Shown here piece after piece: positions 8,029-16,532 of a stretch of DNA of 41,082 nucleotides (position 1 is its first letter; the number at the start of each line of letters is the position of its first letter). The notes under the pieces are model-generated. The model saw only the letters and a program-made list of their open reading frames with translations. It was not told where the DNA came from and did no database searches. Both the position numbers and the translations under genes were made by a program. The DNA is from Alphaproteobacteria bacterium (GTDB lineage Bacteria; Pseudomonadota; Alphaproteobacteria; Rhizobiales; Xanthobacteraceae), in NCBI GenBank assembly GCA_005884765.1, contig VAZV01000156.1, positions 1 through 41,082 of the forward strand, written 5' to 3'.

Positions 8029-8906
8029 AGCCAGCAACCCTGAGACTGCCAAGCTTGAGATTGCCAACACTGCGCGAGGTCGGCACCGAGGCGCGGCTGC
8101 TGCTGATCGGCATCCCCGTGTTCATCTGGACCATGGTGCCGATCTATCACATGTTCCTGTTCGCGATCTCGCCCAAGGAAGATGCGTTCTCCGGCAAATT
8201 GTGGCCCGATCATCCGACCCTGCATAATTTCGAAATCGTGTTTCGCGAGCAGCATTATTTCCTGCGTGATTTCTACATCCAGTTCTGGAATTCGCTGGTG
8301 ATCGCGGTCGCAGTCGGCGCGCTGACGCTGTTTGTCGCCACCGCCGCCGCGTTCTCGATCTCGCGCCTGCGCGTTCCCGGCGGAAGGCTGGTGATGAATC
8401 TCGCGCTGTTTACGTATTTCATTCCGGCGGCGTTCCTGGCCGTGCCGATGTACCGCACCATGGGCAATTACGGGCTCCTCAACAACCACTGGGCCTTGAT
8501 CCTCGCGATGGTGACCATCGCCTCACCTTACGCGATCTGGGTCTTGAAGCAGGCCTCCGACAAGCTGCCGGTCGAGCTCGATGAAGCCGCCATCATGGAC
8601 GGCGCCACCACGCTGCAGATTTTCCGCCTGGTTTATATCCCCTTGATGATGCCCTCGCTGGTCGCGATCGGCACCTATGCGATCCTGCTCGCCTGGAACG
8701 AATATCTCTACGCGTTCCTGCTGTTGTCGAACGACACCGAGATCACGCTTCCCGTCGCGCTCGGCAACTTCCTTGCGGCTGACGATTCGCCGTGGGAATT
8801 GTTGATGACGACAGGTTTCATCTACGCGCTGCCGCCGGCTGCGATCTATTATGCCTTCAAGCGCTACATGGTCGGCGGGCTCACGGCGGGCGCGGTGAAG
8901 TCGTGA
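8025..8906 (+). CDS. ABC transporter permease, MalG/UgpE-like
   Basis: Second permease of the left importer, about 293 residues. The membrane segment LLIGIPVFIWTMVPIYHMFLFAISP is typical of the MalG side, and the EAA loop reads DEAAIMDGATTLQIFRLVYI followed by PLMMPSL. Start ATG at 8025 overlaps the preceding stop (ATGA); the longer open frame reaching upstream to 7758 lies inside the first permease and is discarded. It is the last gene of the operon: the next gene converges on it after a 157-bp palindromic element. No MalK/UgpC-type ATPase is encoded after it. Confidence 0.9.
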   Translation: MKPATLRLPSLRLPTLREVGTEARLLLIGIPVFIWTMVPIYHMFLFAISPKEDAFSGKLWPDHPTLHNFEIVFREQHYFLRDFYIQFWNSLVIAVAVGALTLFVATAAAFSISRLRVPGGRLVMNLALFTYFIPAAFLAVPMYRTMGNYGLLNNHWALILAMVTIASPYAIWVLKQASDKLPVELDEAAIMDGATTLQIFRLVYIPLMMPSLVAIGTYAILLAWNEYLYAFLLLSNDTEITLPVALGNFLAADDSPWELLMTTGFIYALPPAAIYYAFKRYMVGGLTAGAVKS

Positions 8907-8913
8907 GGGGCGA

Positions 8914-9070
8914 CGTCATTGCGAGGAGCCACCGGGTCTCGCCTTCGGCGAGCCCGATGACAGGCTCCGCGACGAAGCAATCCATTCTTCCTTTCGCGGC
9001 GACAATGGATTGCTCTCGCGGAGCCTGTCGTCGGGCGCGCATTCGCGCGACCTGGTGGCTCGCAATGACG
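8914..9070. repeat. 157-bp MITE-like element with 12-bp terminal inverted repeats
   Basis: The ends are CGTCATTGCGAG (8914-8925) and its exact inverse CTCGCAATGACG (9059-9070), and the pairing continues inward (GCCACC..GGTC against GACCTGGTGGC). Inside, GATGACAGGCTCCGCGACG / AATCCATT pairs with AATGGATT / GCGGAGCCTGTCGTC, so nearly the whole element folds into one long hairpin. It carries no gene and sits exactly between two convergent ABC operons, where it could act as a two-way transcript end. No flanking target duplication was worked out. Confidence 0.8.
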
Positions 9071-9077
9071 GCGCGGC

Positions 9078-9890
9078 TTACAACGGCGCGGCGGTCTCGC
9101 GTTGCGCGCCCGACAGTTTGGTGGCGAGCGACGCCACCACGATCACCATCGAGATCAGCGCGATCACCAATGTGCAGATCGCGTTGATCTCGGGTTTTAC
9201 GCCGAGCCGCACTTCGGAATAGATCCGGATCGGCAGCGTCGCCGAGCCCGGACCGGTGGTGAAGCTCGCGATCACGAGATCATCCAGCGAGAGCGTGAAT
9301 GCCAGCATCCAGCCGGCGGCGATCGCGGGTGCGATCAGCGGCAGGGTCACGGCGAGGAACGCCCGCGCCGGACTGCAGCCGAGGTCCATCGCGGCTTCTT
9401 CCAGGCTTCTGTCGAGCGAGGTAAGCCGCGATTGCACCACTACCGCGACAAAACACATGGTCAGCGTGGTGTGGGCGATCGTCACCGTCCAGAAGCCGCG
9501 CTCGGCGTTGACGGCCACGAACAACAGGAGCAGCGACAATCCGGTGATCACCTCGGGCATCACCAGCGGCGCATAGAGCATGCCGGAAAACAGCGTGCGG
9601 CCCTTGAAACCCTCGCCGCGCGACAGCGCGACGGCGGCGAGCGTGCCGAGCAGGGTTGCGATCGTCGCCGACGTTGCCCCCACGCGAAGGCTCATCCATC
9701 CCGCCTCGATCATGGCTCGGTCCTGGAAGAACTCCTGGTACCAGCGCAGCGACCAGCCGCCCCATACCGTGACCAGCCGCGAGGCGTTGAACGAATAGAT
9801 CATCAGGATGACGATCGGCAGGTACAGGAAGGCCAGGCCCAGCGCCAGCGAGGCGACGTTGAACGGCGAGAGCCCGCGCGGGCCGTTCAT
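9078..9890 (-). CDS. ABC transporter permease, PotC/PotI (spermidine/putrescine) type
   Basis: Inner-membrane permease of 270 residues, six spans, beginning MNGPRGLSPFNVASLALGLA. The family hallmark block FLYLPIVILMIYSFN lies in the first span and the EAA loop reads EEAAMDLGCSPARAFLAVTL. The start ATG (9888-9890) overlaps the stop of the upstream permease (ATGA), so the longer open frame to 10022 is rejected. The type is that of polyamine, iron or opine importers; sequence alone does not fix the ligand. It is the last gene of an operon read leftwards: ATPase, permease, permease. Confidence 0.88.
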   Translation of the reverse strand: MNGPRGLSPFNVASLALGLAFLYLPIVILMIYSFNASRLVTVWGGWSLRWYQEFFQDRAMIEAGWMSLRVGATSATIATLLGTLAAVALSRGEGFKGRTLFSGMLYAPLVMPEVITGLSLLLLFVAVNAERGFWTVTIAHTTLTMCFVAVVVQSRLTSLDRSLEEAAMDLGCSPARAFLAVTLPLIAPAIAAGWMLAFTLSLDDLVIASFTTGPGSATLPIRIYSEVRLGVKPEINAICTLVIALISMVIVVASLATKLSGAQRETAAPL

Positions 9891-10804
9891 CACCGCGCCC
9901 CTTCCAGTTGCGCCCGCTGCAGCCGGTCGTAGACCACGAGCGGCGCCACCAGCAGCAGCAAGAGCACGATCGCGGCGGCGGAGGCCACCGGCCAATCCTT
10001 GTTGGTGAAGAATTCCAGCCATAGCGTCTGGCCGATCATCAGCGAATTGGAGCCCGCCAACAGATCAGGGATCACGAACTCGCCGACGATCGGAATGAAG
10101 CACAACAACACGCCTGCGGCGACGCCGGGCAGCGACAGCGGAAAGGTTATGAGCCAGAACACTTTGAGCGGCGGGGCGCCGAGATCGCTAGCTGCCTCCT
10201 CCAGCGCCGGCTCCATTTTGGCAAGCGTCGCAAACAGCGGCAGGATCATGAACGGCAGATAGGAATAGACAATGCCAAGATACATCGCGCTGTCGCTCGA
10301 CAGCCACACCACCGGCACTGACACCAGATGCAGCGATAGCAGCATTTGATTGAGCAGGCCGTCATGCTGCAGGATGTTGATCCAGGCATAGATGCGGATC
10401 AGAAACGAGGTCCAGAACGGCACGATCACCAGCATCATCGCGATTGGCTGCCACCGCGGCGGCAGCCGCGCTATGCCGTAGGCGATGGGGTAGCCGATCA
10501 CGAGCAGGATCGCGGTCGCGACCACGGCGACGACGAGGCTGCGCAGATAGGAGAACACATAGAGGTTGTCGGAAACGAGCAGCCTGAAATTATCCAACGA
10601 CAGCGCCGTCAGCGCCGTCTTGAACGCCGCGGCGCCTTGCGTGAGGTCGAATACCGGCAGATAGGGCGGCTGCGCGATCGCGGTCTGCGACAATGAGATC
10701 TTGAGCACGAAGCCGAACGGCACCAGGAAGAACAGCAGCATCCAGAGATACGGCGCGATCGCGCCGAGGCGCGCCGGACGGGCGAAGATCCGGCGCCCGC
10801 TCAT
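9890..10804 (-). CDS. ABC transporter permease, PotB/PotH type
   Basis: Inner-membrane permease of 304 residues starting MSGRRIFARPARLG, with its first span at APYLWMLLFFLVPFGFVLKISLS, a segment typical of PotB/PotH. The docking loop EEAASDLGAPPLKVFWLITF is intact. The ATG at 10802-10804 overlaps the stop of the ATPase gene (ATGA), which supports this start over the 12-residue longer reading. Together with its neighbours it forms a heterodimeric membrane channel. The spacing (two ATGA overlaps in a row) shows a tightly coupled operon. Confidence 0.88.
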   Translation of the reverse strand: MSGRRIFARPARLGAIAPYLWMLLFFLVPFGFVLKISLSQTAIAQPPYLPVFDLTQGAAAFKTALTALSLDNFRLLVSDNLYVFSYLRSLVVAVVATAILLVIGYPIAYGIARLPPRWQPIAMMLVIVPFWTSFLIRIYAWINILQHDGLLNQMLLSLHLVSVPVVWLSSDSAMYLGIVYSYLPFMILPLFATLAKMEPALEEAASDLGAPPLKVFWLITFPLSLPGVAAGVLLCFIPIVGEFVIPDLLAGSNSLMIGQTLWLEFFTNKDWPVASAAAIVLLLLLVAPLVVYDRLQRAQLEGAR

Positions 10805-11991
10805 TGTTCCAGCACCAGGCAGTCGTCCGGCGTGAACCACGCCACCACGCGCTGGCTCAGGTTATAGGCATCGATGTCGATGCGCGCGGTATTGGCCATC
10901 GACGAGCGCAGAATGGCGCCGGAGTCGAGCCGGACCTTGTAGGTCGTGAGCGCGCCGAGATAGCTCACGTCGGTGATAATGCCTTCGAGCCGATTGATCG
11001 GCTGGGAAGCGATCGCATCCGGCGCCGGGCCGAGGCGCGACAGCTTGACCTTCTCGGGGCGGATCGCGACCGAGACGGTGGTCTTGCGGACGCCTTGGCG
11101 CGGTTCGGCGACCACCAGCATTCCGGCATCGCGCGTTGCGATCGTCAGGCGGTGATGCTCGCGCGCTTCGATCTCGCCGTCGAACAGATTGACGTCGCCG
11201 ACGAACTCGGCGATCCAGCGCGAGTGAGGGGCCTCGTAAAGCTCGCGCGGGCTCGCCACCTGATCGAGGCGACCGGAATCCATGACGCCGATCCGTCCTG
11301 CGACCGTCATCGCCTCCTCCTGGTCGTGGGTGACGATGACGAAGGTCAGGCCGAGCCGGCGCTGCAGCTCCATCAATTCGAACTGCGTGCTCTCGCGCAG
11401 CTTCTTGTCGAGCGCGGCGAGCGGCTCGTCGAGCAGCAGCATCTGCGGCCGCCGCGCCAGCGAGCGCGCCAACGCAACGCGCTGCTTCTGGCCGCCGGAG
11501 AGGTTGTCAGGCTTGCGTTTCTCCAGGCCTTCGAGCTTGACCAGCGCCACCATCTCGGCGACGCGGGCATCGATCTCGGAGCGCGCCATGCCTGCCCGTT
11601 TGAGGCCGAACGCGATATTGTCGCGCACTGACAAATGCGGAAACAGCGCGTAGTTCTGGAACATCATGTTGACCGGCCGCTCGTGCGGCAGCACGTTTGC
11701 GATGTCCTTGCCGTTGAGCAGGATGCGGCCTTCGTCGGGGCCCTCGAAACCGGCAAGCATGCGCAGCAGCGTTGTCTTGCCGCAGCCGCTTGGGCCCAGC
11801 AGCGCGAAGAACTCGCCGGCGTGGATATCGAGCGAAACACCGTCCACCGCGCGGAAAGTACCGAACCTCTTCACCACGCGCTCGATCCGCAACAGGGGCA
11901 TCTCGGCCGCCTCTGCTGGTTCGCCTTTGGCCGAATCCATATCGATCGCGGTTTTCGCTCCGTCCCCTGCCACGATGCCAGCTTGCCCCAT
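10801..11991 (-). CDS. ABC transporter ATP-binding protein, PotA type
   Basis: Cytoplasmic ATPase subunit of about 396 residues. All nucleotide-binding motifs are present: Walker A GPSGCGKTT, Q-loop MMFQNYALFPH, signature LSGGQKQRVALAR, Walker B LLLDEPLAALD, and the H-loop histidine in VTHDQEEAM. The C-terminal 120 residues form the TOBE/OB-fold region (VSVAIRPEKVKLSR), as in PotA and MalK-like subunits. Starts at 11991, 11940 (MDSAKGE) or 11901 (MPLLRIERVV) are all possible; none has a good ribosome site. It is the only ABC ATPase in this neighbourhood, which has two permease pairs. No binding protein precedes it; a GlpD-like gene does, 91 bases upstream on the same strand. Confidence 0.9.
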   Translation of the reverse strand: MGQAGIVAGDGAKTAIDMDSAKGEPAEAAEMPLLRIERVVKRFGTFRAVDGVSLDIHAGEFFALLGPSGCGKTTLLRMLAGFEGPDEGRILLNGKDIANVLPHERPVNMMFQNYALFPHLSVRDNIAFGLKRAGMARSEIDARVAEMVALVKLEGLEKRKPDNLSGGQKQRVALARSLARRPQMLLLDEPLAALDKKLRESTQFELMELQRRLGLTFVIVTHDQEEAMTVAGRIGVMDSGRLDQVASPRELYEAPHSRWIAEFVGDVNLFDGEIEAREHHRLTIATRDAGMLVVAEPRQGVRKTTVSVAIRPEKVKLSRLGPAPDAIASQPINRLEGIITDVSYLGALTTYKVRLDSGAILRSSMANTARIDIDAYNLSQRVVAWFTPDDCLVLEQ

Positions 11992-12082
11992 TATAGGCGC
12001 ACGCTAGCTGCGGATCGGCCTCGGCTCAAGGGAGCAGCGCAACGGGCTGTTGACACGCCCGGCGACAGCACAACTCTTGAAT

Positions 12083-13540
12083 TCAGCGCGATGCCGCCAT
12101 GAACGCCGCCAGCGCCTCTTTGTCTTGCGACGGCAGGGTGAGGCCGAGTTTTGAGCGCCGCCACAGAATATCGTCCGGGAAACGCGCCCATTCGTGGCTC
12201 ATGAGATAGCGCACTTCCGCCCCCGTCAGCTCCGGCCCGAAACCAGGGCCGAGATCGGTGCGGTCCCTGGCATCGCCAAGGACGTCAGCAAGCCGCGAGC
12301 CATAGGCGCCGACCAGTCGTTGCGCCTGCGGCTCGGTCAAGAAGCGCCAGCGCTCGCGCGCGCTGTCGACCTCCTGATCGAAGCGGTCCCAGGCAAAGTC
12401 GCCACCGGGCAACGGCGCCGTCGCCGTCCACCGCGGCGACATCGCGTAGAACGGCGTCAGGTGAGACACCGCCCGCTCGGCGCGCAGCCGGGAGGTCGTG
12501 ACATCGCCGCCTAACATCGTGACCATCGGCGCCTTGCCGCCCCTGGCGTTGAACATAATCGAGCCGTCCCTGTCCGCGGGCTGCAAAACCAGATTGGCGC
12601 CGGAAACCGTCCTGACCACATCCGACGGCTCGACCCGTTCGCGGAAATAGCGGTTGGCCGCGTCGCAGAGATAGGCGATGTCGCTCGCATCCATGGCCAC
12701 GATCGCGGGGTCGCCCTTGAAGGCGCGGCTGGCGGTGCCGATCAGCGTGAAATCGCGCTCATAGGGGCTGGCGAAGATCAGCCGCCGGTCGCTGTGCTGG
12801 AAGACGTAGACATTGTCGGTCTCGAACAAGCGGCGGACAACGATCTGGTTGACCTGGGTCGCGGCGGCGCGCGGCGGCGGTTGACGCAGGACGTTTTCCG
12901 CCACCGTCAAGCTCCAGGCGCCGGCGGCGACGGCAAGCGCGCGCGCGGTGAACACGCGGCGGCGGCCGCGGTCGATCACCACCAGCCGCCAGATATCCCC
13001 CCGGTCGGCCCGAACGCAGCGCGCACCGGTGCAGATCTCGGCGCCGTGGACCGCGGCGTCGACGGCGCTGAGGACCACCAGGCGGGAATCGTCGACCATG
13101 CAATCGGAATATTCGAACGCGGTGCCAAACGGCCGCTTCAGCGCGTTGCCGATCGGATGGTGAGTGACGTCGACGGTGGCGGATGCGGGAAGACCGGGCT
13201 GGGAGGCGAGGCGGTCGTAGAGCAGGAGTGCCGAACGCAGCAACCACGGCGGACGTTCGCCGGAATGCGCTGGGATCGCAAACCGCATCGGTCGCACCAG
13301 ATGCGGCGCGATCTTGAGCCAGGTGTTGCGCTCGGCCAGCGCTGCGCGCACGCGCAGGAACCCGCGGCGCTCCAGCACGGAGAGATCGCCATGGATCATG
13401 CGCGGTGTCGCGGAAGAAGCGGCGGCGCCGAGATCGCCCTGCTCCAGCAGGATCACCCTTAAGCCACGGCCCGCGGCGTCGCGCGCCATGCTGGCACCGT
13501 TCAACCCGCCGCCGATGATCGCCAGATCGTAGTCCGCCAT
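12083..13540 (-). CDS. GlpD-like FAD-dependent oxidoreductase with altered active site
   Basis: A 485-residue flavoprotein with the full GlpD architecture: dinucleotide-binding DLAIIGGGLNGASMARDAAG at the N-terminus, a DAO-fold core, and the C-terminal helical domain ending HEWARFPDDILWRRSKLGL. It aligns without gaps with the first 60 residues of E. coli GlpD as I remember it, but the glycerol-3-phosphate contacts are lost: the GGLRYLE block reads GDLSVLE (Arg54 to Ser, Tyr55 to Val), SGVRPL reads SGANLV (Arg317 to Asn), GGKLTTYR reads GGDVTTSR (Lys354 to Asp), and the conserved His before IVV is Gln. It probably oxidises something other than glycerol 3-phosphate. A GGAAG ribosome site precedes the ATG. 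Automatic annotation as glycerol-3-phosphate dehydrogenase would be doubtful. Confidence 0.85.
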   Translation of the reverse strand: MADYDLAIIGGGLNGASMARDAAGRGLRVILLEQGDLGAAASSATPRMIHGDLSVLERRGFLRVRAALAERNTWLKIAPHLVRPMRFAIPAHSGERPPWLLRSALLLYDRLASQPGLPASATVDVTHHPIGNALKRPFGTAFEYSDCMVDDSRLVVLSAVDAAVHGAEICTGARCVRADRGDIWRLVVIDRGRRRVFTARALAVAAGAWSLTVAENVLRQPPPRAAATQVNQIVVRRLFETDNVYVFQHSDRRLIFASPYERDFTLIGTASRAFKGDPAIVAMDASDIAYLCDAANRYFRERVEPSDVVRTVSGANLVLQPADRDGSIMFNARGGKAPMVTMLGGDVTTSRLRAERAVSHLTPFYAMSPRWTATAPLPGGDFAWDRFDQEVDSARERWRFLTEPQAQRLVGAYGSRLADVLGDARDRTDLGPGFGPELTGAEVRYLMSHEWARFPDDILWRRSKLGLTLPSQDKEALAAFMAASR

Positions 13541-13579
13541 GCACGGCTTCCAGTGTGACGAATTCGAATTTCGCTACAT

Positions 13580-16273
13580 CTAGCCAGTCTTGCGTGCATG
13601 CTCCACGACATTGGCAACGTTGCGGCCAACCAGTGCCGCATAGTGCCCAATCGGAAATGGCTTGCCGATGAAATAGCCCTGCACCGCGTCGCAGCCCTCC
13701 TCGGCGAGAAAGCCGAGCTGCTCTTGCGTCTCTACGCCCTCGGCGACGATCGACATTTCCAGCGCATGACCGAGATCGATCACGGCCCGGACGATTGCCG
13801 CCGATTGCGGATTGCGGCCGAGATTGATGACAAAGGCGCGATCGATCTTGATCTTGTCGAACGGGAACGCCTGCAGATAACTCAGCGAAGAATAGCCGCT
13901 GCCGAAATCGTCCATCGAGATGCGCACGCCGAGCGCCTTTAGCCGTCGCAGCAGCGCCAGACCGCGATCGAAATCCTCGATCAGCACCCCCTCGGTGATT
14001 TCGAGCTCCAGCCGATCAGGCGCGAGCCCGGTCTCGAGCAGGATCGAGTGCACCAGGCCGACCAGGTCACCGTGCATGAACTGCGCCGGCGACAGGTTGA
14101 CCGCGACCTGCATCGGCACCTTCCACGAGGCGGCCTCCCTGCAGGCCTCGCGCAGGATCCATTCACCCATCTCGACGATCAAGCCGCTTTCTTCCGCAAG
14201 CGGAATGAATTCGCCGGGCGAAATGAAGCCGCGCACCGGATGCTGCCATCGCGCCAGCGCCTCGAAGCCGATGATCTCGCAGGCGGCGACGGTGGGTCGC
14301 GCGACCGCCTGCGGCTGATAATGCAGAGAGAGTTCGCTGTTCTTGATCGCAAGCGAAAGGTCCTGGTGCAGCACCCGGCGGTCGCGGATCTGCTGGTCCA
14401 TCTCCGGCTCATAGACGCTGATGGTGCCGCGCGACTTCTGCTTGGCGCGGAACAGCGCCGCCCCGGCATTGGCCAGCAGCGATGCCGCATCGGCGCCGTT
14501 ATGCGGAAATACCGAGATGCCGGTGGTGACGCCGGTGCGGACCGACTTGCCGTCGATGACGAACTCTTTCGCCAGCGCTTCGGCGAGCTGTTCAGCCTGC
14601 GCCTTGCCGGCCTCGGGTTGCTTGCCGTCGATGATCAGTCCGAACTCGTCGCCGGAAAGCCTCGCCACGATGCCGCCCCCGGCCGCGGTCTGGAGACGGC
14701 GCGCTACCTCGATGAGGAGCTTGTCGCCGATGGCATGGCCGAACACGTCGTTGACTTCCTTCAGCCCATCGAGGTCCAGCGAGAGTACGGCGAATTCCTC
14801 GGCGGTGTCGGCGCAAGCCTCGATCATCTGGGCCAGCGCCTGCAGGAACGCGGCGCGGTTGGGCAGGTCGGTCAGGCCGTCATGATAGGCCATATGCGCC
14901 ATGCGCGACTCGGTCTGGCGGCGGTCGGTGACGTCCTCATGGGTCTTGATCAGATATTGCGGTTGTCCGGCGTCATCCAGCACCGTCATGCGCCGCGTCA
15001 GGAACAGCCGCAACCCATCCTTGGTGCTGATCGGATGCTCTTCGGCGAGCAGGCCGCGCTTCTTGATCGCCGCCTCGTCGCGCGCGATGATCAGCTTGGC
15101 TTCCTTCGGATTGAAAATATCGGCCGCCGTCAACCCGGTGGCGTCCTCGCGCCGCCGGTTGAGAATGGCTTCGGCGCTGCGATTGGCGAGCAAATAGCGC
15201 CCGTCGCGAACGTTTTCGACAATCAGCGAAACCGGAATGTTGTCGACCACCAGTTCGAGGAATTTCTTGGTGCTTTCGAGTTCCTGCGACAATGACCGCC
15301 GCTCGGTGATGTCGTCGAACAGGGCGATCAGGAATTCGGGCCGGCCGCTCTCGTCGCGTGCGACGACGCGATTGGAGGCAAGCACCCGCCTCTCGGAACC
15401 GCGCTCGACCACGAGTTCACTGCGATAGTGCCCGTCCGCCGTGAGCAACGCGGCTTTGTCGGCCGCGTCGATGGCGGCCGCGCTGATGGGGCGAAAGATT
15501 TCGTCGGCGCGCTTGCCGACGATGTGGTCGCGGGAGAAGCGCGAGAAGCGCTCGAAGGCACGATTGGCGAAGATATAGCGGCCGTCCTCGATACTCTTGG
15601 CGGCCACGCAAACCGGCACGTGATCGAGCACCGATTCCAGGAATTGCTTGGTCGATGCGAGCTGCCGTGAGAGCGCGCGCTGTTCGCTGCAGTCAAGATG
15701 CGTTGAAATCGAGCCGCCGTTTGGCAACGGGAAATGTTTGACGAGGATGGATCGCCCATCGGGCAATTCGCTGATCAGGCCTTCCGGCCTGGCGGCGTGT
15801 GCGTAGAAATCCGCGGCGCTGACGTCGAGACCCCAACGCTCGCGCCGCAGCTCCAGGAGTTCGGGCCCGGTCATGGTTGGCGGCAGATCCGAGCGCGCCA
15901 GGCCGTAGATTTCGAGATAGCGGTCGTTGCAGAACACGATCCGCTGCTTCGGATCGGTCATGACGACGCCCTGGTTCAGATGATTCAGCGCCGAGCTGAT
16001 GAACGCATTCTTGCGCAAATGCGAGCGTTTGAGCCGGCGCAGGGCCGAATGGATCCACAATGCGATCGCCGCGAGAAATGCGCAGATCACGATGCCGCCG
16101 ATCAGCACTTCCCACACCAGGCCGGGATCGGCATTGCCGAGATAGGTCGCCGGCGAGAACTTCCCGGAGAGCGCCCACGCGGCGTGAAACGGCGCGATGC
16201 TGGCGGCCAGGCACACGACAGCCTGCGCAAGAATCAGATTCATGCCGCCTGCCTGCCAGTTCTTGTCAGCCAT
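13580..16273 (-). CDS. membrane PAS-PAS-PAS-GGDEF-EAL c-di-GMP signalling protein
   Basis: About 897 residues. Two N-terminal membrane spans (about 10-35 and 50-75) are followed by three PAS segments; the second and third are internal repeats of each other (STKQFLESVLDHVPV... against STKKFLELVVDNIPV...). The GGDEF domain has SGDEF in place of GGDEF and no RxxD inhibitory site. The EAL domain keeps all catalytic positions seen: FEALARW, NLSPAQF, EITEG, MDDFGSGYSSL, KIDRAF, AEGVET, QGY. Phosphodiesterase activity on cyclic di-GMP is therefore expected; the cyclase half may be weak or regulatory. The ATG at 16273 follows an in-frame TTG. Stands alone between two flavoprotein genes; PAS ligand unknown. 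Confidence 0.92.
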   Translation of the reverse strand: MADKNWQAGGMNLILAQAVVCLAASIAPFHAAWALSGKFSPATYLGNADPGLVWEVLIGGIVICAFLAAIALWIHSALRRLKRSHLRKNAFISSALNHLNQGVVMTDPKQRIVFCNDRYLEIYGLARSDLPPTMTGPELLELRRERWGLDVSAADFYAHAARPEGLISELPDGRSILVKHFPLPNGGSISTHLDCSEQRALSRQLASTKQFLESVLDHVPVCVAAKSIEDGRYIFANRAFERFSRFSRDHIVGKRADEIFRPISAAAIDAADKAALLTADGHYRSELVVERGSERRVLASNRVVARDESGRPEFLIALFDDITERRSLSQELESTKKFLELVVDNIPVSLIVENVRDGRYLLANRSAEAILNRRREDATGLTAADIFNPKEAKLIIARDEAAIKKRGLLAEEHPISTKDGLRLFLTRRMTVLDDAGQPQYLIKTHEDVTDRRQTESRMAHMAYHDGLTDLPNRAAFLQALAQMIEACADTAEEFAVLSLDLDGLKEVNDVFGHAIGDKLLIEVARRLQTAAGGGIVARLSGDEFGLIIDGKQPEAGKAQAEQLAEALAKEFVIDGKSVRTGVTTGISVFPHNGADAASLLANAGAALFRAKQKSRGTISVYEPEMDQQIRDRRVLHQDLSLAIKNSELSLHYQPQAVARPTVAACEIIGFEALARWQHPVRGFISPGEFIPLAEESGLIVEMGEWILREACREAASWKVPMQVAVNLSPAQFMHGDLVGLVHSILLETGLAPDRLELEITEGVLIEDFDRGLALLRRLKALGVRISMDDFGSGYSSLSYLQAFPFDKIKIDRAFVINLGRNPQSAAIVRAVIDLGHALEMSIVAEGVETQEQLGFLAEEGCDAVQGYFIGKPFPIGHYAALVGRNVANVVEHARKTG

Positions 16274-16394
16274 CAATCACCCGCGGATTTGGCGGGCAGT
16301 GTCTGGCTTCGCCGGTTTGGATCGGGTAAACGCGTACCCTTGCGGTTCGCAAATGCGTGCTAAATTACGGCAATTGCCCCGACATGATTAATGC

Positions 16395-16476
16395 TTCGCT
16401 AAAGCGAATCGATTCGGGAGATACTTGGAGGCAAAGCAATGGGTTGTTCGAAGACATTCGTTAACAGGACAACCCA
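16395..16476. promoter_or_regulatory. two palindromes in divergent promoter region
   Basis: Between the EAL protein and the LhgO-like gene lie a perfect palindrome TTCGCT-AA-AGCGAA (16395-16408) and a longer-range inverted repeat TGGGTTGT (16440-16447) / ACAACCCA (16469-16476). Either could be a regulator site for one of the two divergent genes. No regulator can be assigned. Confidence 0.35.
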
Positions 16477-16532
16477 TAACTAAGCGCCGCTGAACGAGAT
16501 CTTCGCGCCAAATCCCGGACCCCAAGCTGCCC

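Noticed and set aside
14048..15295. 415-codon open frame on the plus strand
   Set aside because: Shadow of the PAS-GGDEF-EAL gene; no motifs.
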